A stretch of 64,000 bases of DNA from Mycteria americana. Its lineage: Eukaryota; Chordata; Aves; Ciconiiformes; Ciconiidae. Shown one piece after another: positions 51,109 to 64,000 of this stretch (within the stretch, counting starts at the first letter, position 1; each line of letters starts with the position of its first letter). Where the stretch lies: contig NC_134373.1 of assembly GCF_035582795.1 (NCBI RefSeq), forward strand, positions 15,956,001 to 16,020,000, written 5' to 3'. The notes below the pieces were generated by a model. The model was not told the origin of the DNA. It ran no database searches and saw only the letters and a program-made list of their open reading frames with translations. The position numbers were made by a program, and so were the translations under genes.

Positions 51109-54100
51109 CTAAAAGCAAAAATAAAAGGTTTATTTAGTAAAGTCCCTCACACAAAGATTCTTGGAATGAACTCCTTGTATCTGTCTTTAAAGGACTAAAA
51201 ACTATAAAGTCAAACTAATTTTACATCAAAGTTACCATTTTTCCTCCTTTCCATTCATTCCACAAAAGATACTAACTTTGTATTTTAAGAGTTTCTATAC
51301 TTCATAGAAGGAATTAAGCTAGTATACAACATGCTCATCTTTTCTTGAAATACTTAAAGTGCAATTTTTTATACTGTATTTTAGCAATAAACTTTAAAAG
51401 CACTCTGAGATACTTATTCTTTAGTTCTTCTAAATTTTGTACTATTTAGAACTATTTAGTTCTCCTAAACCTTGTACTTCAATTAAATCTCCTAACAGCC
51501 TGCAAGGATCTGCCAAATACCATATTCCTCATCTCTCCCAATTATTTAGACCTCATTAATGCCACAAATGGTCAATCACAGTGAATGAACTACAATTACT
51601 CCCTTAAAATGGTAGCTGAATAAAATGTGAGAGGACTTTTTTAAGAACAAGTCCATATTTTCCTTTTAAACATGTTTTGTGCTTTTTCACATTGAATTAG
51701 TATGATCCATTTTTCTAGTAGTAGAGCACCTAAAAATATTTAGGCTATCAAGTCAGAAGATATCAATTAGAAGTTTAAAAACATACGTACATTTCAAACA
51801 ACATTAAAAATAATAAGCTAAGTGTCTAGTTGTCAGGGTTCTGTGTTTCTCCTTGAATAATAGTTAACATCACTAAGATCTAATTCAGTGCAAAGAATAC
51901 AGATTAAAGCACTGGTAAAACATACATTAAGATGCTAAGAAACTTTCCAGTTTCCAAGGCTTTGAAATACACTGAATTTCACTTTCAGGTGATCTTTAGC
52001 CACCTCACAGGCTGATGGTGCTGTTTCTAAAGCAACAGTTGACAAACGTTCTCTACTCCCCCTGCCATTATAATACTGTATTTCATCATTTCCTTTCCTT
52101 TATATATTATTCACAGAGGTTGGGTATCAAGATTCAGGAAATGTGCTTTTATTAGAGGGGGAATATAAAGTAATTCCATATCTTTCAGCACAAGCTGAAT
52201 CTACCATCCGTTTTATTATATGTACTTTGGAAAACACTGAAAGTAAGCATATCTCTATTTCAGGAAAATAATTCTTACAGCCCAAGATATTTCCTGAGAC
52301 TTTGTAGTAAGACTCCTAAAAGACTACTGCTAGTTTTCAAGAAAAAAAAAAACACCAAACAAACAAAAAAAAAAACACAAACAAAAAACCACACATGTAA
52401 ACACAGACACAGGACTTCAATTAAACGCTCACATGAAAGGTATTCAATACTTTTTCTTTCTTGGCAACCTCTCCTGTGTCCACAAACAACAATGGTAACT
52501 TGGTTGGCCTGTTAGCATTCCTTCTTCTTGCAGGCCACACTGGTACCACTTCCTAGTCTGCTTCTAGAAAGGAGGATAGCAGCAGTTGCTGTTCAGCCAT
52601 ACAAAGCTCCCACGATGGTGCAGGAGGGGAGGAACACTGCAGAAGGTAACCATTCTTGCCTGGCTGTTTCTTTCCCATGCAGCAGACAAAACCAGACCCA
52701 GCAGCAGAAGGAACCGAAAATATTAGGAGACAGCTTCTCAGGGCACAGTAGGATTACATTCCCAAACGGAGCACGCTGGTAAAGGCTGCCTTATATCCAG
52801 CTATAAAGAAGTTAGATAAATGCTATCCCCAGATCCCATTTAAGAACTCATGACTTTCAGCCAGCTGGATAGCACGTCTTATATATAAGAGCTCCAAACT
52901 CAGCTTAAGGACTCCCAAATGAAGGAATACAGAGCTCTTTGCCTCTACTCTCACACTGTTGGCTTATAAATGCACTCTTTCTTTCCCTCTCCCTACTCAT
53001 AACCTCAGCTTAGTCTGCAAATATCACTACAGCAGGCATACAATACCACCGGACACTTTCACAGCTATTCAAACAATTTCTGAATGGCAATAATAAAAAT
53101 GACCAGAAGCTTGTCAGTTTTGCTCTGCAGCTGCTGACGAAGCCTATTTATAGAAGCAGAACTGCTGATTTACATTAGCACACTGTACATCTAGAATAGC
53201 TGAGTAGAAGCCAGCAAACACAGTATTTTTTCAGTAATAGCTGAAGTGTTTGAGAACAAAAGGAAAACAATCTATCGTTTTAGAAATTATGAGCCTCTGC
53301 TATGGTTTTACTGCCTAAAGAAGCACAAATATGAATATGTGTTCAGAGCTAGTCCTTCCACTGATGTAACCTAACAGCTAAATTTAAGTCACCCCTCTTC
53401 ACACCAGGTCAAACTAAACAAGGAACTGGCTTCTCAATGTTCAAACACATTAAAAATTTCATAAAACAGCAATCTTATAAACACATTTGGAACTGCTGCT
53501 AGCACAAAAACACTTTTGATTGAGAGGTCTAGTTTGTGTATTTGGCTGATAACCTGAACAACTATGATTTGCTCTGCGTGCCTTTATACAGAGCCCAAAA
53601 TTCTCTGAAAAAAACTCCACTCATGCTTGGCACAGCAAAATTAAAGTTTGAACTTTCTCCCTCTATACTGCAAGATGCAGAATGTGTTGAGTTTTCAAAT
53701 TAAAATGACTATTTGAACCCACTATTGTCAAGCCATTTCACAACAACAACAAAAAATTTATTAATGACAGCATTTTAAAACAATCAAGTTTACCCTAAAA
53801 ACTTTCAAGAGATGAAAATCTGGGTCTCACACGACTAGGAAAAACCGTCTGGAATACTTACAGCAAACCTAAAGTTCCCCTGTGGAGATGTAATAATAAA
53901 TGTCAGTTAAAATTTAATTTGAAATGATAAGTTGTGTTTAGCATGAAATCTAACTTTTAATTTGGAAAGCAGATTTCCAGATATGGTATCTTATCATATG
54001 CTCCTATGTAACAAGCTCCCCATGTATAATTTGATGTCCATCGGGAGTATATTGCTTACCACTGCTGCCATGCTCAAACCTAGCAACGGATTTAGACAAC

Positions 54101-57100
54101 TAAATGGTACACTGATAACTATCTGAGTATGTAACTATGTAACTAAAAGGATTTCTGCAAATAAGATGGTGATTTCAAGTTATCAGTAAACCAAATTCAA
54201 ACATAACCCTCACCATCTAAGATCTGACACTCTGATCTTCAGAACACCAAAATACCCACCAATGTGCTTCATACCTGACTGTAAGGCAGGCAAAAAGTTA
54301 CTTCAATATCCACACCTACCAAAATTCTCTAGAGAAAATAAAAATATTAATTTGGCCCTAATCAACCTGATAGCCTCTCTACAGTAGTTTCAGTAACCTA
54401 TGGAACACTGTTTCTATGTATAATATTGAAAACAAGAGAAATGTATTCTGCTATGTTCACCATAAAAAAAGGAAGACTCATTACCGTGAATACTTAAGGA
54501 TATTAACCAGAGTCCTTGAAGCCCTTCAGTTCTCAGAAACATTGCAGTCAGCATGATCAAGAACTGGTAGCAAGTATGTTTTCAGTGCCCTGACCTAAAT
54601 TAAATGCCATGAAACAGACCACTGTCTCTCCATTTTAAAGTCTTTAAATATCTTTAGCTAGCACTCACACACATAAAATTGTGCATGCCTATGAAAAAAA
54701 TGGACATCATAACATCTATACACACACCACTCTTAGGGAAGCAAATGCTTCCAACTGTTAGATCAGCTTGATCTGTACTTTTTAATGGACATTACATTTA
54801 AGAAATCAAAGCCATTGTTTGACAAATAAGTCTTCTACAACACTGCCAACATAGGCAGCCTCTCATTCCTAGTCCTAACACTCCATTCAGTTGTGACAGT
54901 ACTGTATCTGTAGGGCCACATGGTGGATTGAGTCCTAATCTAGTTTACAAATAACCTAAGAAACAAATGGTTAAAATAAACAATTATTTTAAACTCCAAT
55001 CAATTCCATTATCTTCCCTGTCACACCAACGTGCAAACACTTGCACTAGCAAAACTAAGTAGATGCCACAAAGCAAGAGCAAATAATGTTTGCTGAATTA
55101 TGGTTTGAGCAACTAATCATATTATGGAGACTCGGGTTCTAGTTTCATCAGCAGTACCTGTGGAAGTAGAGGTCCCGAACACAAACTGCACACTCCCCTG
55201 CTGTAGTAAATTAGACCAGGAGGCAAGTCCCAAGCGAAAATTATCTGATCCATAAACCAAATTACGAGTCTTCCCTCATCCAAACCACTGCATAGCCACA
55301 GAAACACAAGGAAGCACACAATCAAGAATAAGGAGGGAAGAACTATCCAGAGTTGTTCTGCTTGCTAGAGAAAAGGAACAAGTACTGGAAAGCAGACATC
55401 ACTGCAGTTTTGCCAGCCCTCCACGACCTATAATTTTTTTTTTCCACAAGACCTGTGCACAGTGCCTCATTTGTTTCCTTTAATATTTTTCCATTAACTG
55501 TGTTAAGAATGCTGCTGCATCTCCACCTCTTAAACTTCCAGCTTCAACTTTTCAAATGGTGTCAAGATGCTTGAGCATCACAGATGGATCATCTTCACAG
55601 CCTTAAAAAGATAAAATGTTTGGATCATTGATGTTTTCTGTGCCCATGTTATCCAATTTACATGCAGCAGCTTAGCATCTATTCTGTCTATCATTTTTCT
55701 CCACACAATGCACGCATCAGGTGGTCCACGCCAAGTCACAAAGCAGCATCCTTTTCTCCTGCTCTCAGCAGTAAGTGAGAGCACCCAGAGAGCTCATCTG
55801 ATGCTCCTGCCAGACACATATGGGGGCATGGACGGTGTCAGCTACTATTGAGAGAGGCTACCTCTGCTGCTGCAGGAAATGGTACCCCATGCACCTAGAC
55901 ACAGCAGCAGCTATTGCTCTGCCCAGCTCATCCCTGGTGAATGTTTTCCATTTGTAGGAAGCACCCACTACTAAAACAGTTGTTTTGCCTCCTCCAGAAA
56001 ACAAAACAAAACTATAGACTAGATGGAAATATTTCACATGATGGATCCAGTCTGAAAGCTACAACGTAGACTACAGTGACTACTCTATACAAAGCTGGGC
56101 TTTTAGGTAACAGGAGAAGATCAGTCATTCAAGTCAACTATGAATGCACAGACTTCAAATTCAGTCAGAAAAGGCATGTATTACACACACAGTGCAATAG
56201 TATGTGCTTGCTTTCAGACACTGGAGAAATATTAAGTTTCCACTTCCACATGCCAAACAAAGGTAGACACCAAGTCTAATACAGCTCAGGAATGATGATA
56301 CAAATGTTCACCTGAAAATATTTCTCATTTTTATATTAGATTGTATAACTCAAATTGCTAGCATTAGAAAGGATGTAGAATTCAACCTGCACTAAGTGCA
56401 AAGATGACTACTTTTCATGTCAGGATGCAGAGCCTAGGCATCACTTTTTCTAGCCACTCGGAAAATCCATTTACATAGCACAACTAAATTACCAGATCTG
56501 AATAACAAATGGCCTGGATTGCTGACTATATAAGACAATATCTTTTTACTTTAGGAATTAAACTTCTCAATGTGTTTTCTCCTGCCCAGGGAAACACAAA
56601 CTTTTGTATTTATACAAGCAGTATAAAACAAATTACAAAGAAGAAAAAATTATATTGAATGGAGAGTGTGGGGCAGATGAGAGAATAAAACATGCAGTAA
56701 GGTATGCAAAATGCCAAAATAATTTGGCTATATGAATGGTAAAAGGAAATCTTACATGCGTATGGAGCACAAAAAGCAGGGCTAGAAAGGAACTGAGAAC
56801 TTAATGCATTCTTCCACCCCAAAGTGAGATCAGCCAGAACATAGTGATAAAGTCTGTTATGCTACTATTAAGAACTTGAACAATTTTGTACAAAAAGACA
56901 GCCATTAATACAGAAAAAAATACTACAAGGAAACAAATGAGGGAGGCAACATGAGCACTATAGTAAGATTTACAGAGTATCAACCAAACTAGATGAAAGA
57001 AGAAATGCTACCAAGAGAAAAATTAGTAGAAAAGGAAAGACTTCAAAGACAGCAACAAGTTAAAAAAGAAAAATACAGCTCTTATGAATTGGAAAGAGCT

Positions 57101-60100
57101 AATTAAGAGAGGTCTGAAAGTGGTGCATCAGAGGAAGCACTAAAAGCTGCTGGCAGTTTAGTTAGTTATTGTAGCTAGGTTTCCTTCCTGCTCTAGTTCT
57201 AAAAAAAATTTATTATTTAACCACTAGTCATCATCAACTTGGAAGTTCAAAAGTTTTCAGCTGGGCTAACAACACTTACACAATAAATTTTATTAGATGA
57301 GCCAAAAAGTGTGGACCTATGAGTTGATAAAGAAATTGTGTTTCTTATTACAGAAGATTAACACAAGTTGTTGCCTTTAACATCAATACGGCAAAAAAAA
57401 AAAATTCCAAGATGAATACTTAGTGTTGACTTGAGAGGGGAAAAAAAAAAGACAGCTTTTCATTCCTGAGCCTACTATCACTCTCAACTAGCCTATAACC
57501 TAAAAATCTCTTAGAAAAAAAAGAGTTCTGAATGGAAAAATCTCAATTCATACTTAAATCAACTCTTCAGCGTACAAAGCATTTATGCAGTAATACTTGG
57601 GTGTCAAAGTGGAAGCTGAGGTTCAACAGTTTGACATCGGACTAACCACACTGAAAGGTATGTCCAGAATCTAATAATCACTTCCCCAACATATACATAT
57701 CTTGCTACTGTTCAAAACAGTACTGTTTAGTGAAACAAACCTCATATTTAATACATGTGACAAAAAAGTAACAGTGGAATTTTAAGAATGAGATGGAAGA
57801 TTAGTTTCATTTAATCAATATAACAGTTGTTTCTTTTGATTACTGTTAATACACAAATGCCTGCTTGGGTTTGTAAGACCATCAAGCAAAACCCCTCAGG
57901 TTTCTGTTGAGGTTGCATTAGCTTCAAGAAGCCTCAAGAACAAAAGCTGCATGCCACAGAGTTCAACAAGCTTGCGTTATTCAGTACGAAATGTGCCCAA
58001 CTGCGATACTGACAAAGCACACTTCAGTTTTCCTGTGAAAAATAGAAGATTGAGTTCTTATATCATCCTTTCCATTTTATTTGTTGCCGAATTCCTTGAA
58101 GTTACTGAAAGCCTCATACATAATTAAATATTTTACACACATTTATTCAACTGCACAGATGGTATTTGCTCAGCCCATCCAAGTGCTTTCTGAGGTCCTT
58201 TCGTAAGCTAGAAAAAACGATTGTGAAGAAAACTGAGCATCATTATCCAATAATTATGCCAAAATCATGCCAAAAAGTTACATAACTGCCAGTGAAAAAT
58301 ACAACAGCTTTCTGTTTTAACAAACTACCTCATTAAATACTTACTTGCTTGCTAAAGAATATCGCTTACTCCTTCTTCGCTACCAGAACCACTCATTCCC
58401 AGCATGAAAAACATGTACCATACAATTCGTTGAGTAGTTGGTCTGTAACATGCAGGTGAAACAAGCGTGAAAAAGCAGAAGCAATCACTGACATGTTAGA
58501 ACAGAAGGAAATGAGATCTCCCACAGCTCCTGAAAAAATAAATGCCATGGAACTACCCGAAAACCTCAACATTTCCCTTTCGGATGTGCAGGAGGATCCA
58601 TGTATTCTATCAGTACATTGAACACAGGAGAAAACCCAGTCTACCTGTTCTTTAGTATAACCAGAGCACCAAAGTACTTGGAGTTCAGGGTAGATTTTTT
58701 TGTTCTCTGTCAATTGTAATACTATAATCTCTAAACTATTCATCTCTACGTGTAAACATTTTTCTCTACATAATTGCTTATTTGTGTAATTATTGCTGTT
58801 ACCATTATTTTAGGAAGAGGGAGGGCTAGCTTGATCGCCTCATGACCCTACTGAAATGTATACACATTTATTTTAAAATTAAGGGGAGTTGGTAGTCATC
58901 TTGCCCATTTACATGTACTCTACACCCTAAACATTATGAATTAATCAAATGTTAAGAAACATAAGCAAACAACATTTCAGATACGAATAGGAAATACTTC
59001 TTCACACATACCCTTCCACAAACCCACTGATAAATTCTCTGACAACTTTCTATTATTCTGTATTCAAATGAATACACAAGGAGCAAGATACACTGAGACT
59101 ACGCAATAGGGAAAGCAACAAGGTTAATGGGACTGGTAATTTGGCATACAACTTAGTAGAAATGGTAGCTCTAGACTTTGGGGATAAAACTATTGTGAAG
59201 TAAAAATATTCTAACATGACCTTATCTGGACAGCTAACTAAAGTAACCTGCTTGACAACTCTTTGTCCCATCTGCAAAGAATGGAGCATGTTAGTCTCCT
59301 AGTGGCATGACTCCTTTTTTTATTACTGAACTACTCTCAGAAGTGACAATACACAATGCAAGAACCAGCACTACAATAAAACTTGAGTTGTGGGTGGACC
59401 ATCCAGGCACAGACAGAGGTTACAGTCAGGTACCTAAACCATCCCACCTTATAAATATCTGTCAAACTGAAAAGTACATTTCTTCGCAATTGCATCCGAA
59501 GTCTCTACTCAACACCTAAATGAAAGGATTTAACTTGCTGTTCACACAAAATGCTTTCAAAATTTAAACACCTTTAAATGTGAAGTTACTGAAGTAAACT
59601 CTTCTGAATACAACTCAAAAGAAATAGGATTAGGACTACTCTCATGGCACTGTGAATGCTGTATATTCTAAATCTAATCAAACACATCACCTTTTGAGCT
59701 GAGATCACACAGTAATCTAAGCACAGCAATCAACAAAGCCGTATAAGGAACTTTGGCATTTAGGCCAAACATAATCATTACAGAAGATACCAGTTTTAGA
59801 ATGAAGAATGCATAAAAACTATCATTAGATTTTATAATTCAAACAACATTCAAAGAGCGAGCAATAAATGTGATATTTAAAAAAGAAAAGCCATTTCCAA
59901 ATGCAAGGTTAATTGCATTCATCATATTCCACTGATATGAATAAATATAAATAAGGTTAATTCCATTTTTATAATTAAATTATTATGCTAATTTAGGTTA
60001 ATGTATCTGCATACTAATAACAAGCATGCTAGCTGAGGAATATACTCTTAGTATTCATACTTTTGTAAAGTCTTTGACATCAATCAGGTTGTTCTGTTTT

Positions 60101-63100
60101 TCAGATTACTAAAAAACTGTAATGATGCACTAAATGTCTCTAGAATTTCTTGATCGTAAGTGTGACTTCCTAATTTTTGAGCCAGCTGAAACTCAGCATC
60201 GATAATCTGCTGCAGTCATTTATCAGGTCATTCACATTAAGTTGAAGTCTTTTGTTTTCGTTGCAGTTGATTCACTTGATATTTTCATTTCTGTCCTGAG
60301 CCTCACAATGTAGGTTTGATTAACAGCTACGAAAGCTACCTTTCAAAGAAATATACAGGAAGCCTAACCTCTGAAATGGAAAAGCAACTTTTTAAAATAC
60401 ATACTGCATTCAAGGCTGCCAGTGAGGGTAAAACTAACTCACTGGTTTGAAATCTGTGACAAGACTATCAGTCTACTGCACCCAAAAGAAAAAGACAACA
60501 AATGATAGCTGTGGACAAGCACAGCTTTCCTGACATCTAATCACTTGCACCACTGTTTTCATGCTGCCAGCATCATTACAACAAATCTGTCATCTGTTTT
60601 CCTTAACTGTCACCAGGATCAAACTTAGTATTTATTTCCATACATTCACAAGCATAGATGACCAGTTTTCACATGCAAATGTCCGGCTCTCCAAAACTGG
60701 CAAGTTCCTATTCTTTGAAAGTAGATCCAAAGTCCTATTTATGCAAAAAAAACAGGGCATGCTGCATTCATATAAAACTACTAGACAAGGTTATAATACA
60801 GTTTGTTCAAGACATAAATAATGTATGTTAAAATGATAGATCACAAGAAACTGAACAGCATGATAGCATCCAAATGTATTTGCATCTGAAATGTAGTTAA
60901 CATGTAGCTATATTAATAGTTATTCATCACTGCTTTACAGCATCAGATGTAGCTCTTGCTTGAGAAGCAAGCAGCAGCGGGAGAAAGCTATTCCCGACGT
61001 GCATTTAAGACTCACTGCTCATTCTGTTTATCAATGCAGGCTTCACCTTACTGTTAGCTCTTCTGCAATAATGCAGCTGAGAGAAGTGGATCATTTTCTA
61101 GTTCACAGAACAACATAGGTATTATTAGAGTTCCAAATACAAGGCCACCTTTGGCTTTAATACCAGTACAAAATCAAAATATTTGTGGCCATAGGAGACG
61201 ACACCAATACAAATCTGCTGAACGAAGAACCTCAGAAACAGCAAAGATGCACAGGCTTAACTCTACTATCTCATGTATCTGCTGTTCCACAATTCTTCAT
61301 TCACCAAGGACGCTTTAGTGTGCGGAGTTATCACCGAGTGTAGAAGTAAAAATCATTGATTAATTCACTTCAACTCAAATTTTATTTTACAGCTACTTGA
61401 TAAAAATAAAACAAGTCATTGTAGCATTTGCAAAAGTTACTTTACAGATGCAGAGTGGCCTTCAGAAGTTAGAACAAACTACAAGCGTATAGTAATTACA
61501 TTCTGCTGGACAAAAAATGTTACTTGCACCAGTTGTTTTCTCCTTAGCAATACCAGACGAACAAATTTTATCTCTCTCAAGAAATCTGACAAAATCTACC
61601 ATTTCTAAGAAAGGATGTCTATTTCAGCTTCCCAAAACATTATCCAGTCACAGGGGTTTATGTAACATTTGAGTTATTTCCCAACTTTGCCAGTTTCTTC
61701 ATTCCACTATAAATTCTCTATTCAATTCATTACATAGCAATGACTGAGGCCAGCTAACGGCTTTAATTCAGAATCACAGACAGAGTTATCTGTGGCACTA
61801 GAAGCAGGTTCTGCTTCCAAGTGTCCACGGCCAGACATTACAATCTCATAGCAAGAAAAGCTAAGTAGGATGCGCAGCCATGTCATCTACCATCACAGTT
61901 TATGGCCTAATGTACTAACGTAATTAGTCAGATGGCAGGACAACTTGTAATTGCCAGAGTGTAATTGCAGCATGTAAAGGGGAAGATATACACCCTATTC
62001 AGTCAATAGCTCCCAAAAGAGAGGTAGGCAAACATGGAGATGACACCTGCATCAGTTACCACAGATATATCAGGTTGCCATTAAGCTGTGTTGCAGAGTC
62101 TCATTTCACTAGACACTGTAAAAAGGAGTAAGGTAGTCCAAGGAACACAAGCTGCTGGAAAGCCTTTGCTGTCTGTCTACAACAAATACAATCCTGTTAT
62201 CCTCAGAACTCTTCCCACATTGTCAAGCCAACTAACACAAGTCTTTCAATTGCCATTCACTGTCCCTACTTCCTCACATGAGCACGCCCCAAAATTTTAT
62301 CATTCTAGAAGTTATTATATTTTGACTTACCTACCTTTGATAACTATGGCTAAAAAAAAGATTTAAGAGAAATGAAGTGGCATAGCTACCAGGTAACAGG
62401 AGTATGCCATTTCAAAGATAGTAGATAAAGGAGAGGACTTAAACGAACTGGGGGCAGGAATTTGCGTAATCACTCTTCCATTTCTAGGAAATAACCACAC
62501 TTGGATTACACAAATCCCTTCACAGTGATCAGTTAACTCTAAATTTGAAAATATTCTTACTTGGCACTTTTTAAAGCTGCCGCAAATTCCAACATACTGA
62601 AAGGAACAAACTGTCTTCAGATACATGCCCACAATCTGACAGAACAAAAAAAAATTATTTTATTTCTTATAAAAAAGTAGATATCAAAATAAGAAACCTT
62701 TACACAACAGTTGCAACATACGATATTCCTCTACAAGGCAACAAAACCATTGACAGCATACTAGAACTCCAAAATCTAGAGATTTATGCTCAAATTAGCA
62801 GGGCCTGGGAGAGCTGCAGTGGTAGTTGATCAGCTCTAAAGCACAGAACTAAAAAAATCGAAGAGACTTCCCTGCATTTCTCCAGGAAAGGTTCCCCAAT
62901 CTCTCCCACTTTCTTTTTTTGCTTTTAAACAAACAAACAGGACAGCCTTCCTTGCCCATTGTAGAACCATCTAAAGGCCAGAGTCTCTGGCTCCTCCAGT
63001 GCTGCATCATCACACATGCCAGAGTCCTATCACCCAAAATGCATATTTGCACCCCATTACATGACCAGACACAAATATACTCTTGTCTGACTTTGAAAAA

Positions 63101-64000
63101 TCACAACAGTCCACACAACTCACAGGCCTTTTTCCTTGCCCACATGGGAAGGGCTTGCCAGAAAGAGAGCAGAAGCAAGCAGATGACAGGTCAATTTGTT
63201 CTTTATATCCATGTTCAGCCTGCTGAAAGCTGACCTCTGTTGTACTGCCCATCTGCTGAAGGTGGTGGTAACACTCAATGATACCCAGCCATAACTGAAC
63301 CAAGGATGAAGTCTAACTAAACAAACTATCATGATCAACAAAAAGAAGTGAAAGAAAGTTAGTAAAAGTTCACTCTGAAAACTGCTAAGCAAAACCAGCA
63401 CTTTCTTATTCAATAGATTTGTTCCCTATGTGCCCCAAGAGCTGTATCTGCTCACTTTTCTGGCAAAGAACGTTTTTATAACCTTTTGCTCCCGTTACCA
63501 TAGTGCTGGACAAAACACAATATTGGCAGAGTGAGAATGGGATTCTAGCCTCTCATACAGAGATTGTTAGCCAAACTCTAGATCACTGTTCTGCACTCCT
63601 TGAGTAACTAGTGAACATTTTATAAATATAGAAGTCATGTCCTCAAGAGAAGAGTCCCAGCCTAATTCCCAGGGGTAGACTGCTAGAAATAAGGATTTTT
63701 CAGAAGTTTATCAATTTTGTTCATGTTTGTAATAGAGTTGTCAACACATAAAAAAACCAGAAGGTTGAAAGAGGCTTTTCATTTTAACTAGACTCAAACT
63801 TTGCTATGCTACTACGATTTAAGAACCTAGAAAATAAGCAGAAAAAACCTATTTTCTGCAGGCGCTGTAATTAGTAGTTATTCTCTTTGTCCCAGTTTAA
63901 CCAGCAGTTTTGGTCCATTTACTTCAAAATTAGAAGTAAACCTTCTGTCAATTGCTATGTAGCTCAAGAACAGCAAGCAAAGTCGCTATATTCAACCTGC
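51109..64000 (-). other. ABI2: ABI2 intron 1 (partial, at least 12.9 kb)
   Basis: No sequence resembling the first coding exon of ABI2 (beginning MAELQMLLEEE) or a CpG-rich promoter is present, so the 5' end of the gene lies beyond 64000. The intron is AT-rich. Somewhat more GC-rich patches lie near 52440-52800 and 55600-55960, without recognisable coding similarity or transposon. Poly-A runs occur near 52340-52400 and 57390-57450. Nothing else is seen. Confidence 0.8.

Noticed and set aside
52528..52782. 84-residue open frame in intron 1 of ABI2
   Set aside because: No recognisable domain, no splice support and no poly(A) tail or target-site signs of a processed gene.
51109..64000. Search for ABI2 exon 1 or its promoter
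   Set aside because: No coding match to the expected N-terminus and no CpG-rich block were seen, so the 5' end is taken to lie outside the window.

Overview
The window is vertebrate genomic DNA, most likely from a bird. Coding sequence sits in short exons with GT/AG splice sites inside long AT-rich introns. The one clear transposon copy is a solo retroviral LTR of a type I recognise from bird genomes. I cannot name the species.

The window holds two protein-coding genes arranged tail to tail. On the + strand, the first 2.2 kb carry the large last coding exon of RAPH1 (lamellipodin): a proline-rich tail with four FPPPP-type Ena/VASP-binding sites. Its 3' UTR follows and probably ends at a poly(A) signal near 8403 or 8569. 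On the - strand, ABI2 (Abl interactor 2) fills the rest. Its 3' UTR of about 6 kb lies at about 9120-15287. Eleven coding exons follow between 15288 and 51108. The first coding exon, which should supply about 39 N-terminal residues, is not in the window, so 51109-64000 is part of intron 1. The ABI2 exons sum to 1512 nt, exactly 504 codons including the stop, with every junction in phase. This supports the whole exon set, including an 18-nt microexon (38696-38713) and an 87-nt alternative exon (21039-21125).

The two genes belong to one pathway. Lamellipodin recruits Ena/VASP proteins and the Scar/WAVE complex to the leading edge. Abi proteins are WAVE-complex subunits whose SH3 domain is reported to bind lamellipodin. 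Neighbouring convergent genes therefore encode direct partners in actin control.

The points most worth checking are the ABI2 microexon, an apparent 1-base frameshift in the C-rich start of the RAPH1 exon (probably a homopolymer miscount), a back-to-back poly(A) signal between the two genes, and the solo LTR with an expanded ATT repeat in an ABI2 intron. I found no RNA genes, CRISPR arrays or unknown gene system.
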